A program made the translations under genes and the position numbers. DNA of 64,000 nucleotides from Mermis nigrescens (lineage: Eukaryota; Nematoda; Enoplea; Mermithida; Mermithidae), in assembly GCA_036768485.1 (NCBI GenBank), contig JAVLUZ010000270.1:620001-684000 (forward strand), given 5' to 3'. Positions 9,897 to 20,999 of the stretch are shown piece after piece (within the stretch, counting starts at the first letter, position 1; each line of letters opens with the position of its first letter). The notes beneath the pieces were generated by a model. It made no database searches. It saw nothing but the letters and a program-made list of their open reading frames with translations, and was not told the origin of the DNA.

Positions 9897-12665
9897 TTAC
9901 ACGTGCCCCTTCAGATGAACAGAAAAATCAAAAGCATTTAGTTTGCGTTTAAAAATTTCTAAACTAGGTGAATTTACAACATCAACTGGAAGTGAATTCC
10001 ACAGATTCACATATCTATGACTGAAATCATACTTGAGAATATCTGAACGAGCTACTGGAACAGTCAGTTTAAGGTTATTGACAGAGCGAGTATAGTTGCG
10101 ATTAAATGCGAAAAACTCGTCACAGAGAATGTGTGATTTTCCATTAATAATCTGATAGTAAAAGGATAAAGCAAAACGAATACGGCGTATTTCGAGACGT
10201 TCTAACGACAGACTTTTTAAACGATCATTATATGACAAACCACTGTTAAAACCAAAAATACAACGGGTAAACTTGCGCTGAACTCGCTCGATACGATCAA
10301 TATCTCGAATACGATAAGGACTCCAAACGGTACAGCAGTACTCTAAAAGCGGACGAACATATACAACAAAAGCACGAGACAAAATTTTATGATCACGAGA
10401 GAAGAATAACTTCAGTATCAGACTGGATCGCTGAGAAGCTTTTTTAATCACTTCATGATAGTGCTGCTGAAATTTCAAATTTTGAGACATTAGAACACCT
10501 AAATCGCGGACACAGTCAGAATCAGAAGGTAAAAGTTGATTTCCAATAAAATATTGATGTTTAGGATTATTATAACCCATGTACAAAACTGAGCATTTAT
10601 CAATAGATATCTGAAGCTGCCATTCACGCGACCATGTATAAAGCTTATTAAGGTCGTTTTGAAGTATAGTTTTAGAAGAGGACAAATTATACATTTTAAC
10701 ATCGTCAGCAAATAACCGAATACGACTACTCATATTATCACATAAATCATTAATGTAAATCAGAAAAAGGGTTGGCCCTATCACGCTCCCTTGCGGGACG
10801 CCGCTAGTTACATTAAAGCTATCTGAAAAAGAACTATTAACAACAACGCACTGAGATCGAGAGGATAAAAAAGATTTAAGCCAGTTGAAAAGAAAACCAT
10901 TTAGACCATATGCAGAAAGTTTATGAAGTAATTTTGTGTGCGATAAAGAATCGAAAGCTTTTTTAAAGTCGATAAAAATTACATCTACAGTAGATTTTCT
11001 ATCAATAAATTTTGCCCATTCGTTTTTACACTTTAGCAATTGCATTTCACATGATCGACCTTTTAAAAATCCAAATTGGAGAGGAGAAAGTAAATTATTT
11101 ATATTTAAGTAATCCAGAATCTTTTTATTAACAATTTTTTCCATAATTTTACAAGGAGAGCAACACAACGAAATCGGACGATAATTTTCTACACAAGCAG
11201 AATCACCTTTATTTTTGAAAACTGGAATTACGTTTGCTTGATACCACAATTTTGGAATTGAACCTGATCGAAAAGAAGTTTCAAAGATAGAAGCAAGAGG
11301 AGGAGAAAGCAAATAACTTAGTTTTTTAATAAAAAATGAGCATAGGCCATCAGGGCCACATGCAGTACTTGGTTTAGATTCGCGAATAGCTCTGTAAACG
11401 GTGTCTACATCGAAATTCATTTCTGCTAACGAAGAAAAAGTACGAGCCTGAAAAACAGGAAGATTTTGATCATCAACAGTGAAAACAGAGGCAAAATATG
11501 AGTTAAAATGATTAGCTTTTACATGATCGTCATCTAATTCAATACCATTAGATAAAGTCAGGGGAAATGAACTTTTCCTGATTTTTAAACGAGAATTAAC
11601 AAAATTGTAAAAGTTACGGATATCGCCTGATTTCAAAACTTCTAATTCTTCTTTAGCGTAAAAATTTTTGGTTTCTCTTTTTATAGATTTGCAGAAACTA
11701 GAATAGATAGTTCGATTTATTCGAGTTTTGAACTTTTTGTAATTTTTCCATAATTTAAGTTTTTTTAAATATAACTTACGGATGTGTTTAGGAAATACTT
11801 TCTTAAAATTTCTATGTACTTTTTTAGGTATTAGATCAGAACTAATAGTTTGAAGAACTGAAACAAAAACATTATACATATCATCTGCCGAAGTACACTG
11901 ATTAAATAAATCGGGCCAAGAAACAGTGGCTAATCGCATAGAAATTAACTCGTAATTGGCTTTTCGAAAATTTAAACAAGAGGGCATGTGATTTGTCTCT
12001 TCGTACCCTTGAATTTCGAAAGCAATAGAATTATGATCACTAACAGAAAAAGGAGGTGATATCTTCACGTTAATGGCTTGATTAAGTGAAAAAAGCAAAT
12101 CTAATATATTATTATCGTGAGTTGGACTACGGATTAGTTGCTCCAAACCAGTTGTACAGAAGGTGTCATAAAATAAAGTATTGATGGGATCAGAAGGAAA
12201 GGTGTTGGAGACCCAATTAATTTTAGGAAGATTAAAATCACCAACAATTAATAAAGGATAAGGTACATTAGAAGCCCATTCAATAGAATTACAAAGACTT
12301 TCAGCATACATAATATCATAAGTAGGAGGACGATAAGCTAGAATAAATCTAGTTTTGAAATCAGTATTGCATAAATCAAAAATTAAAATTTCACAGGCAG
12401 GAAAATTGATAGGAATTTTGATGTGTTTAATATGTAGATTATTATTAGCAAAAACTATAAGTCCACCCCCACGTTTATTTAACCGATCACATCGAATAAT
12501 TTGGTAATTATTTGAACTGCAAAGTAGACTATCTGGAATTTCAGGATAAAGCCAAGATTCACAACAAAGTATTATTTCAAACTGTTTGCTATTTAGTAAC
12601 AGTTTTAAATCACCTAGCTTATTTAACAAACTTCTTGAATTGAAATACAGAACTTTTAAACGCAA
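9897..12665 (-). CDS. LINE ORF2: endonuclease and reverse transcriptase
   Basis: 922 codons with no internal stop. The N-terminal APE-type endonuclease spans about residues 1-230, with CESWLYPE, GDFNLPKINW (about 142-151) and SVSDHNS (catalytic Asp-His near 210). The reverse transcriptase spans about 430-700, with YRPISL, FGFLKGRS, FIDFKKAFDS, GVPQGSVIGP (622-631) and catalytic LFADDV (about 651-656). A C-terminal domain follows, with YVRPLLEYCC, FTRCIFG and WNSLP. The first codon is TTG; the first in-frame ATG is at residue 119, inside the endonuclease, so a normal AUG start would destroy the protein. Catalytic motifs are intact, so the copy may be young. Confidence 0.95.
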   Translation of the reverse strand: MRLKVLYFNSRSLLNKLGDLKLLLNSKQFEIILCCESWLYPEIPDSLLCSSNNYQIIRCDRLNKRGGGLIVFANNNLHIKHIKIPINFPACEILIFDLCNTDFKTRFILAYRPPTYDIMYAESLCNSIEWASNVPYPLLIVGDFNLPKINWVSNTFPSDPINTLFYDTFCTTGLEQLIRSPTHDNNILDLLFSLNQAINVKISPPFSVSDHNSIAFEIQGYEETNHMPSCLNFRKANYELISMRLATVSWPDLFNQCTSADDMYNVFVSVLQTISSDLIPKKVHRNFKKVFPKHIRKLYLKKLKLWKNYKKFKTRINRTIYSSFCKSIKRETKNFYAKEELEVLKSGDIRNFYNFVNSRLKIRKSSFPLTLSNGIELDDDHVKANHFNSYFASVFTVDDQNLPVFQARTFSSLAEMNFDVDTVYRAIRESKPSTACGPDGLCSFFIKKLSYLLSPPLASIFETSFRSGSIPKLWYQANVIPVFKNKGDSACVENYRPISLCCSPCKIMEKIVNKKILDYLNINNLLSPLQFGFLKGRSCEMQLLKCKNEWAKFIDRKSTVDVIFIDFKKAFDSLSHTKLLHKLSAYGLNGFLFNWLKSFLSSRSQCVVVNSSFSDSFNVTSGVPQGSVIGPTLFLIYINDLCDNMSSRIRLFADDVKMYNLSSSKTILQNDLNKLYTWSREWQLQISIDKCSVLYMGYNNPKHQYFIGNQLLPSDSDCVRDLGVLMSQNLKFQQHYHEVIKKASQRSSLILKLFFSRDHKILSRAFVVYVRPLLEYCCTVWSPYRIRDIDRIERVQRKFTRCIFGFNSGLSYNDRLKSLSLERLEIRRIRFALSFYYQIINGKSHILCDEFFAFNRNYTRSVNNLKLTVPVARSDILKYDFSHRYVNLWNSLPVDVVNSPSLEIFKRKLNAFDFSVHLKGHV

Positions 12666-12689
12666 AGTACGAGAAAGGGGCGCGACTAC

Positions 12690-13565
12690 CTAGGTGAAGA
12701 GTTGGTTATTAATATTACGGTTCGGTTTGCATTTAACACAATCGGCGCGAAAATCGATAAAAAGACCTTCTTCACCTCGAGATTTACGATCGTTGAGCTC
12801 GGAAACCAGTTCGCGTTGACGTTTTCTTTGAAGGAATGATAAATCAGGACGGCACCGCAAACGCGAAAGTTGGTCTTTGGATTTAACGCGGACTGTCTTA
12901 TTGATCAAGGAAACGAAGCGATGCCTTGCCTGAACCGACGCTAGGCAAACTTTGACAAACTGGACGCGGTTTTCGTGAATGGGACCATCACGAAAGACGC
13001 GTGTAACATCAGATGATACTAGATCGTGACCATCAGAATGAGAATCGATTAGCCGTTTGACCTGATCAATGTCCTCAACACTGTTCGATAAAGGCAAGTT
13101 AAACAGAACAGCATTACATTTCTTAGAATCTCTTTCGATAGCATCATTAATCAGAGCAGATAGTTCGTTTTTATCATAATTGGTAGGAGAATTTCGAGAA
13201 TGTTCAAGACGATCAACTTTCTTTTCTAAATCGGCAAGCTTAGTAGCAAAATCATCTAAGCGACGTTCAATATGCAAATATTTTTTCACAATTGGTTTAC
13301 AGTGGAAACAATAGAAAGTGGAATCGGGCTTTGAATAAGTTTCATAATCATGATCATTAACTTTCAAACAAGAAGTATGACCCCAACGGTCGCAAAAATC
13401 GCATAATAAGGCAGTGTCGTCATCAGAAACTAACTTGTAGCAAATGATACAATCACAAGAATTATCGTTCGTATCATCAAGTAAATCAAAGTTGGACCTT
13501 CGAGATGGTGACTTAGAACGTAGGCTGGTATCCGTGATCTTCGGTACGCCATTTTTTTTACCCAT
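12690..13565 (-). CDS. LINE ORF1: PHD-finger, coiled-coil, nucleic-acid-binding protein
   Basis: 291 codons from ATG to TAG. Residues about 37-89 form a PHD-type zinc finger: Cys pairs at CDCIIC and CDFCDRWGHTSC, then FYCFHC. Residues about 93-122 are a heptad-rich coiled coil (IERRLDDFATKLADLEKKVD). Residues about 150-230 (NAVLFNLP to VKVCLAS, RHRFV) resemble the RRM-like core of LINE ORF1 proteins. ORF1 proteins bind element RNA and act as chaperones in the RNP; PHD-bearing ORF1s are known in CR1-group LINEs. The ORF appears intact. Its stop is followed in the same frame by ORF2. Confidence 0.88.
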   Translation of the reverse strand: MGKKNGVPKITDTSLRSKSPSRRSNFDLLDDTNDNSCDCIICYKLVSDDDTALLCDFCDRWGHTSCLKVNDHDYETYSKPDSTFYCFHCKPIVKKYLHIERRLDDFATKLADLEKKVDRLEHSRNSPTNYDKNELSALINDAIERDSKKCNAVLFNLPLSNSVEDIDQVKRLIDSHSDGHDLVSSDVTRVFRDGPIHENRVQFVKVCLASVQARHRFVSLINKTVRVKSKDQLSRLRCRPDLSFLQRKRQRELVSELNDRKSRGEEGLFIDFRADCVKCKPNRNINNQLFT

Positions 13566-13660
13566 GGTCGAAATATGTAGGTATGTAGAGTTGAAATATT
13601 GATCAAATTAATTAGAAGTAACGCATTGCGGCTCTTCAGCTATGGCATGCCTTGCCTAAG

Positions 13661-13890
13661 CCTTTAAAATACTTAGGTCGAGTAGATGCTTGCGTAGGTA
13701 GGTCGAGAAGAGGCTAATTAACGAAACCCATAGCTTTTGTAATATTGATCATAGACGGATGAATATTTTTTCCGCGCTTTCTTTCAACATGTTCTAAGTA
13801 CTGAGCGAAAAAATCCGCTCTTCTGAAGTTTATTTCATAGTATTCTGGAAGTACCATATTCTTAACTTACTCCAAAATTTGGTATTATTG
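13661..13890 (+). repeat. Dispersed repeat H, right part of copy 3
   Basis: ATACTTAGGTCGAG, GGTCGAGAAGAGGCTAATTA, ACCCATAGCTTTTGTAAT and CATAGACGGATGAA follow 5028-5270 closely. Confidence 0.85.
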
Positions 13891-14805
13891 TGTCTGCTGC
13901 ACCACAGTGTGTGCGCGGATAGGGTTCTACAGTAAATGTGTTAAAGGATGTAATTAAGCATATATTAGTACCTGCATAAATAGATTCTATTAGTTTGTGA
14001 ATACGAGATTTCACTTGTGTCAATTAAAACTGGTTAAAACGCATTCATCATCACCTATCTTAATAATTCGAAAGAACTTTCGTTATTGTACCGATATTTC
14101 ACTTTTTTCTAGCCGTAGCCATGAAGTGTGCATATATCAGGAATAATTTGTGTAACTACGAGAGTTACACGTTTGGCGAACTTGCCTTAGCAGTTCGCGG
14201 TAGCCACTCACATAGCCCACAGTACACTATCGTAGATAGCTACTAGTATTGGCTATGTGAATTTTCACTTTACGACATATTATTGTAAGTAGATATTTTT
14301 GATCTATGTAGGTTGGTGTGGCATTTTGTTTCATAGATGGGCCACATGTTAAGCAAAGCTAATTTAACATCACGAATAAGAGTTTAAAGCAACCAGCCAC
14401 TACAAGAGCTTATTGATGAAGCCATTTGTGCAGCGAAAAACCAATACAGTAATAAAACTTTTTGCGGAAATGGGCTCTTTGGAATGGAACAGACTATAAT
14501 CGACAGATTACAATAATTTAGTCTATTTTGCGAAACCTATAGCATGTAAATTGATTTTCAGCGACCAAGCGGGCAACAAAAAAGTTGTTTCCACAATTGA
14601 TCATATTTTTGCATACTTGACGTGTTAATATCAAATTGCTATACACAGTAGTATAGAATAATGGTTTGCTGTGCAGCCTTGGGGTTTGGTGGCTGCAGGG
14701 GTAGTGGATAGCTTTGCTGCGCAAACGATCAAACGGACACACGCACCGGACTCGAAGGAAAATTGGGCGTAGTCCTTCCGAGGATGGTCTGTCCGTAAGT
14801 ACCTA

Positions 14806-15030
14806 TAGTCTGTTTCATTTAACTTTGCGGTTTTCTTTGAAATTTTTCCACAAGAATTAGGCTACAAAAGCGGTTTAAGCATTTCATGCAGTAATGCGGC
14901 TTAACATTTGGCATGTGTCTCCAAGTGACTCGGCATACTGTAGAATATCATATTAATTGTATTAATTTAAAACACTTTTGTAGTCACTTTAAATTCTTTC
15001 AAAAACCTCAAATATAAATGAAACAGACTA
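14806..15030. mobile_element. TATAGTCTG-type element (family T), TA-flanked
   Basis: 225 bp with inverted ends TAGTCTGTTTCATTTAA and AAATGAAACAGACTA, flanked by TA. Interior AT-rich; no coding capacity. Confidence 0.75.
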
Positions 15031-15036
15031 TACTTA

Positions 15037-15201
15037 TAGTCTGTCTCACATAAGTTAGGGCATAAATTTTAAAAATATGACCGACAATAAGCCGACAGAT
15101 TATGATTACAATATTGATTTGATATATAATTATTGTAATCCGTTGGCTTACTTTCGAAAAAATTCTTAAAATTTATGCCCAAACTTATGTGAAACAGACT
15201 A
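15037..15201. mobile_element. Family T element
   Basis: 165 bp with ends TAGTCTGTCTCACATAAG and CTTATGTGAAACAGACTA. Both arms contain GGGCATAAATTTT. Left flank TA; the right flank is TTA, so the TA duplication is imperfect or the true site is TTA. Confidence 0.75.
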
Positions 15202-15258
15202 TTAAAGCAACAAATCAACAGCCGTGCTGGCTGAAACAGAAGAGTAGGTACTTATAGT

Positions 15259-15425
15259 CAGGCACGTATCTCTGGGGGAATGAAGGGGGTTCGGAAGCCC
15301 CAAAATTCAGAAAAATCGGAAAAATAGGACTTTTATAACGTTATTTTGTGCTTTTTTTGGCCTTCTTGGGCTTGCCCCCAAATTGGTGTTGGTCCCCCAA
15401 AATAGGACGGCCAGCGAAGTGCCTG
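15259..15425 (-). mobile_element. hAT-like non-autonomous element (family S)
   Basis: 167 bp, ends CAGGCACGTATCTCTGG and CCAGCGAAGTGCCTG, reverse of the copy at 5855. Flanks CTTATAGT and TTTATAGT; it has inserted at the very edge of a TATAGTCTG-type element. Confidence 0.82.
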
Positions 15426-15429
15426 TTTA

Positions 15430-15716
15430 TAGTCTATTTCCACGAAAACTTGTGCTTGGATTACAATTTCCGAATCAATGCAACTCGACTACAAAAGCGG
15501 TTTAAACTGATGCCAAAAACACGATACTGACCGATAAGCACATCAAGCTGTGCTGTGCAAAAATGTTTCACATTGGACACCTTTTCACATAACTTTGTGC
15601 ATAAAATTCATGAAATTTTCATCGACATCAAGCTGAAGGTGCTGTAATCGCAATCTATCAGCTTATCGTCGGAGATAGTTTTAAAATTTATGACCAATCT
15701 TGTGTGAAACAGACTA
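15430..15716. mobile_element. Family T element
   Basis: 287 bp, ends TAGTCTATTTCCACG and TTGTGTGAAACAGACTA, flanked by TA. Its left end was hit by the family S element at 15259-15425. Confidence 0.7.
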
Positions 15717-16246
15717 TAAAACATACATAGGTACTTTTGTAGCTACTCGATTGAGCATTGAAAATTGATTTTCATGCACAAGGTTTCGTGAAATAGACTA
15801 TAGATCGTACTTAAGCTGAATTATTGTTTGCAGACCTACATATTTGCCATGATTAGGAAATGACTTAGAATGAATTTGCGTCGTTTTGGACGTCAAAAAG
15901 TAATAAAGACATTTGGTTTCAAGATGATTAAGAAAGAGATAATGAAAAATGGAGGTTGTGTAGGTAGCACACTAAAATAAAATGCGAAGCTTTAAATGGC
16001 ACAATGACCGAAATCATCAATCACCACAGCTAAATAATTTCACAAGCTACATATTTTTGACTGGTTTAGGTCTTTCTATCCGAAAACTAATGAAGTACAG
16101 AAGCATTACGAAAACACTCACAATTTTCTGCTCTTTATTCTTTACCGAAACAACTGTACACGTCCAACAAATGATGACAAAGCCGTGTTGCCAATTAAGG
16201 CCCCACAATTGAACGCAAAACGAAACGACAGAAAAACAGTCGCGCT

Positions 16247-16494
16247 CATAGATGGGCGGCACCGAAGTTATGGGGGTGCAAGAGTTTTTCAAAGGTAAAA
16301 AAATGGCCTCAAAAATGGTGGTATGCCGAAAAAATACCATTTTTCAACGGTTCTCATCGAGCACTATCCATAAACCGAAATTGATATTTTGATATATTGC
16401 GAGAAAAGAAAGAAAAAATTCAAAAATTGAATTCTGGGGGGTATTTTCATTTCTGGGGGAGTGCATACCCCAAAACCCCTCATGCCAAGGTATG
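16247..16494 (+). mobile_element. Family A hAT-like element
   Basis: Begins CATAGATGGGCGGC and ends CATGCCAAGGTATG; the interior matches the other family A copies. The flanking 8 bp (GTCGCGCT and GTTTGGAC) do not match, so the duplication has decayed or an end is misplaced. Confidence 0.75.
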
Positions 16495-16930
16495 GTTTGG
16501 ACCCTCCAGAGGTATTGTTACCATATGTGCACACCTCGGCAGATTTGAGTTGTTTCGTTACCAGACGTACACACTAAGGTTAAATTGAGTTGTATATTGA
16601 TGTACACAAAAAACAAATGCATATTTAATGTCCAAATAAATGACTTAAATACATGCGCGGGCTATGGCTAATTAATTTACGCCGAAGGAAAGAACCACGG
16701 ATTTGATCCAAAAAGGGCACCAAATGGATTCTGGCGATCGGTATCCCTTCCACCAAAACTCGGCTAAATGGCCTGGGAGCAGCGTTTGATTGGTTCCACG
16801 TTTCAGACGTAAAACTTTCGTTTTCAAATGACCCCAGAAGCATTATATACGTTGATTGTTCGCACCGCTAGTGGGTTTTCTTCTTTTCACGGACCGGTCA
16901 CCAGGCAGCATACATAGTCATTCATAAATA

Positions 16931-17564
16931 GCAAAGAAAAATGCTCCGGTGGAACAAAAAAGGTAAATATGCCTACTGGAATTTCTTCATTGTTAAGGAT
17001 GTAAAAGGAGGGGACTAAATAAAAATTTCCCTATATGCACATAAGCCATAGGAATGTGCTAAACAGTTAGACTTCCCCTAAACAACGCAAAAAATCGAAG
17101 TATATTCTGCGGCCTGTGTAAAATGAGGGTTTAGTCAGAAAACGTTCTCAATTGTTTAGCAAAACAGCATTGAACACACTTTCATGACTATTAAATGATC
17201 AATGTATTATTTATTTAATGAAATCTTGACCTTCCACAATGCTCTAAACTTTACACCTACATGGCCAATTCAATAGTTTGCACGAAAAAGCACAAAAAAT
17301 TTCTTTAAATCTTTCAAAATAAAGTAATCAAAATACTTGCCATAGTAATCGAAATTACTACGGAAAATCTGCAGAAACGCGCATAGGCCGCAGAATATAC
17401 TTCGATTTTTGCGTTGTGTTTAGGGGAAGTCTAAGTGTTTAGCACATTCCTATGGCTTCTGCATATAGGGAAATTTTTATCTAGTCCCCTCCTTTCATAT
17501 CCTTAACAATGAAGAAATTCAAGTATATTTACCCTTTTTGTTCCATCGAAGCATTTTTCTTTGC
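16931..17564. mobile_element. TA-flanked inverted-repeat element (family G), copy 1
   Basis: 634 bp with ends GCAAAGAAAAATGCTCC and its complement, flanked by TA on both sides. Arms about 220 bp include AAAGGAGGGGACTA and a CGCAAAAAATCGAAGTAT block; the centre is about 200 bp. Features fit a Tc1/mariner-type non-autonomous element. Confidence 0.85.
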
Positions 17565-17603
17565 TAGTTCCCTTCTTTTATTAATTATTTTAGGCCATAT
17601 TTT

Positions 17604-17640
17604 CATAGGTGGGCAGCGCCGAAATTCTGAGGGGTGCAAG
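17604..17640 (+). mobile_element. 37-bp left end of a family A element
   Basis: CATAGGTGGGCAGCGCC to GGGGTGCAAG, cut exactly where the 477-bp tandem satellite begins. It marks the junction of the satellite. Confidence 0.6.
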
Positions 17641-18990
17641 TAGCTGAAGAAATTTCTTTTTTCGTCTCAAACCCTTTACACTAAAATAATCACAGATCAA
17701 GAATTATTGCACTAAAAGAGAAAAAATTTCACTTTTTGAGATATTGTAGCCCTCTCTACATTATAAAACCAATTAGACTGCACATAAACCGGAATTGAGT
17801 TAGATAAGCTTCAGAACATGCTAACAGTAAAACAACCCGTATACTTTACACTTTTGTGCAAGAACCATTAAGTGTAAAGAAATTTCAAGGTTAGACTCGT
17901 AATCTACAACTCATAGGCAACATTTAAAAAATGGCCTTCCGCTAATTGTTTGATACCCAATGCTCTGGGTGGAAAAGTGCTTCTCAGTGTAAACTTTACA
18001 CTTGTGCGAATGACGCAATGTTGGGTGTATAGAAACAAAATAAACTAGGATCTGTAACGCTAAGGTCAGCGCACATTTTAAGCATAATTAGCATGTTCCG
18101 CCTACTTAGCGGAGTAGCTGAAGAAATTTCGTTTTTAGTCTTGAACCTTTTACACTAAAACAATCACAGATCAAGAAATTTTGCGTTAAGAGAGAAAAAA
18201 ATTCGAATTTTGAGATGTTGTAATTCTTCTACATTATAAAACCAATTGGACTGCACAGAAACGAAAATTGAGTTAGATAAAATTTAGGACACACTAACAG
18301 TAAAAAATTCGTTTACTTTACACTTTAGTGCAACAGCCATTGAGTGTTAAGTGACTTTTAATTTCAGATTCGTAATCTACAACTCAGGGGCAACATTTTC
18401 TAAAAATTGGCCCTCCGCAAATTGTTTGATACCCAATGCTCTGGGCGGAAAAATGCTTCTCGGTGTAAACTTTACACTTGTGCTAATACCGCAATACTGG
18501 GTGTATAGAAACAAAATAAACTAAGATCTGTAGCGCTAAGGTCAGGGCACATTTTAAGCATAATTAGCATGTTTCCGCCTACTTAGCGGAGTAGTTGGAG
18601 AAATTTCGTTTTTCGTCTCGAACCTTATACACTAAAACGATCACAGACCAAGAAATATTGCGTTAAAAAAGAAAAAAATCCGTTTTGAGATATTGCAAGC
18701 CTCTACATTATAAAACTAATTGGACTGCACAGAAACCAAAATTGAGTTAGATATGCTGAAGGACACGCAAAGAGTAAAAAACACGTATACTTTACACTTT
18801 TGTGTAACAACTATTGAGTGTAAAGAAATTTTAAGTTCAGATTCGTAATCTACAACTCGGGGGCAACATTTTAAAAAAATTGGCCCTCCGCAAATTATTT
18901 GATTTTTCGGTTTACACTTTACACACTCATTGCTAAATCGGTATTGAGTGTAAACATAAAACGACGGGCATCGAATTGTATAATTATCCA
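17640..18990 (+). repeat. Tandem satellite of about 477-bp units rich in TTTACAC
   Basis: Units start at 17640, 18114 and 18591 with GTAGCTGAAGAAATTT-type starts; the first two are 474 and 477 bp and the third is partial. Each has GTGTAAACTTTACAC palindromes or near versions, GATACCCAATGCTCTGGG, and TTAGCATGTTCCGCCTACT at the unit junction. Ends near ATTGAGTGTAAAC. No coding frame. Confidence 0.9.
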
Positions 18991-19139
18991 TCGATTAAAA
19001 AAAGCGCACCTCCCAGGTGTGTGCCGTTGTTGCTGTGAGGGGGGACACAAATTTCTCACTCGCTGTGATAAACATATAAGAAAAAGGATGGCCGAGTATA
19101 TTATAGGTAGCGCTATCGCGCTAATATACTCTTACACTT

Positions 19140-20300
19140 ACGTCGTACAGTTTGTTGTACATACACGTGGTATCAATCATCTGTCAAGTAACATCCATCT
19201 GATCGATGCCTGGCCTGACAAACAATCGTAATAGACATGCGATGTAAATTTTTGAAACAAGTCCTTGCAACGATATGTGTCAGAACGTCTTCAAAATTAA
19301 GCGTTTGATATTGAGAATGGCCTTCTTTCAAGCTAATCTCAGCTTTCTTGGTCCATCAAAACCGACAGACGCGAATGATTGGCCATTGGGTCTGTTTGTG
19401 ACGTTTCGGGGCATTCAACGCTCGATTGAAGTGTACCTACATATATATGCACTTAATACGCTGTTAGCTTCTGAATTTGACCACCTTCATATTTGTTACG
19501 AAATGAAGCATTTCGACTGATTGACAAACAACGTCGTTTCCTCTTGTGTGTCAATGGCGGTTAGACGGATATTAAGTTTCAATCATTCTTAAAAACTTTT
19601 CTTGAGAGCCACACATGTGCTAAGTAAGATGATGCGCGGGAAATTCGTATTGATAATTTGTATATGTACATGCGGCGTACATGTGTACTTACAGTCTTAG
19701 AATGGTCTCTACCCCGTCAGATTCTTCTTCAAACCGTTTTCCGACTTATTTTGAAATTTTATTGTCTGAGACTATTATAAAAAGTGAATTTTTAACAAAA
19801 TTCTCATCACCTCTTGATGCATCCGCGCGTTAGATTAGTACGTAGGTAAACCCCTAATGTATCGTATGTTCTATTTATAAAAAGTCAGTTTTCAAAGACT
19901 CATTCATCAAATCACCCGCCGTTCACTTTTTAACAATATTCAACGACATTTTTACGATTATTTAGTTTCGGTCGTCGGCTTTCTTTTGATCGTTTTTCTG
20001 TAACTACACATACCACCGCCCAATAAACCAAGTGTGTGCGTTTGCTGGTCATTTCTTTCAGACAAATTGGCTCGTATTTCTAATGGCCGGTAGGTATATC
20101 GAAAATCTAATTCTTAGCAATGTTGTTAAGTCATTAGCGACGACGACGCCTCGCCTTTTCTCGTCGATCACACTGACGCTCTTTTCGACGTATGAAGAAG
20201 GCTTTTACCTTGTTTTTCTGTATGAACGAATTTAAAAGTTCATCTCATTCTTCGAATTTACTCAGCTAAAACCATCTACCTTAAGATTTAGCGGAGCATT
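19140..20300. other. Unique-looking sequence, no gene supported
   Basis: Short open frames exist but have no splice signals, codon bias or family motif. Nothing repeated was recognised. Confidence 0.4.
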
Positions 20301-20302
20301 AC

Positions 20303-20921
20303 CATACGTGTTCTTTCCTTCCAGAATGGCAACTGCCCCTCCGCAAAAAGTAGTTGCGTTGCGACCATACGTGGGCAGCAAGAAAATTCTGGGGGAGCAA
20401 GATTTTTGAAGGTCAAAAAATGGCCTTAAAAATGGGAGTATGGCGAAAAAAACAACATTTTTCGATGTTTCTCATCAAGCACTATCCATTGGCATCAAAA
20501 AATTGCGAAAAAAAACGAAAAAAAAATTTAAAAATTGAATTCTGGGGGTATTTTGGTTTCTGGGGGTGCATACCCTCCAAACCTCCCCACGTCCAGGTGT
20601 GGTTGCGACTCCCCCAGGATTGTCAATGTTTCGTAAAATTGTAAAAGTGCCTTTTTAAGCGTTTTTAGCCCATTTATGGCTTAAGTCTCGAATTTTCGGC
20701 GCTCCGCGCCATATACTATACATTTTTTACCATATTTTGTTCAATTTAATAGATTTTTTCAAATTTTTCTAGAAATGATTTTATGTTCTAGAAAGAAGAG
20801 GCATTGTCCGAAACGTCGAAAATAGTGTTTTTGACGTGTACCCATTGTTTTTAAGCCCAAAAAGGCAATATTTAAAAATTTTTCGGGTATGACCCCCAGA
20901 ATTCCCATGCTGTACATTATG
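20303..20921 (+). mobile_element. Family Y hAT-like element carrying a nested family A copy
   Basis: Left end CATACGTGTTCTTTCC, right end CATGCTGTACATTATG. Flanks AGCATTAC and ATCATTAC differ at one of eight positions, consistent with an aged 8-bp duplication. The interior includes the family marker TTATGTTCTAGAAAG and GCGCTCCGCGCC. Confidence 0.75.
20366..20601 (+). mobile_element. Family A hAT-like element inside family Y
   Basis: Begins CATACGTGGGCAGC, ends GTCCAGGTGTG, flanked by exact 8-bp duplications GTTGCGAC (20358-20365, 20602-20609). It is nested in a larger element at 20303-20921, at the same internal position as the family A copy at 32741. Confidence 0.88.
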
Positions 20922-20999
20922 ATCATTACTTACCTACTGCTCTAGGTCTACATCCTTAATTTGGCTTATCTTTACCCGAATCTCTAGTCAGTTCCAACC

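Larger units (their letters stand above)
9757..13660 (-). mobile_element. Near-full-length CR1/Jockey-type LINE
   Basis: Non-LTR retrotransposon on the - strand. Read 5' to 3' it has a short leader of about 95 bp, ORF1 (13565-12690), ORF2 (12665-9897), a 3' UTR of about 140 bp with AATAAA, and a (TTG)n tail (CAACAACAAC at 9757 on the + strand). It lies inside a host repeat whose uninterrupted version is visible at about 4976-5040 (CTGTTTGAATTTTCAAATAC). Here the same sequence is split after CTGTTTGAATCTT at 9756 and resumes at AAAATACTTAGG near 13665. The right edge is uncertain by about 8 bp, and any target duplication is only a few bases. Confidence 0.93.
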
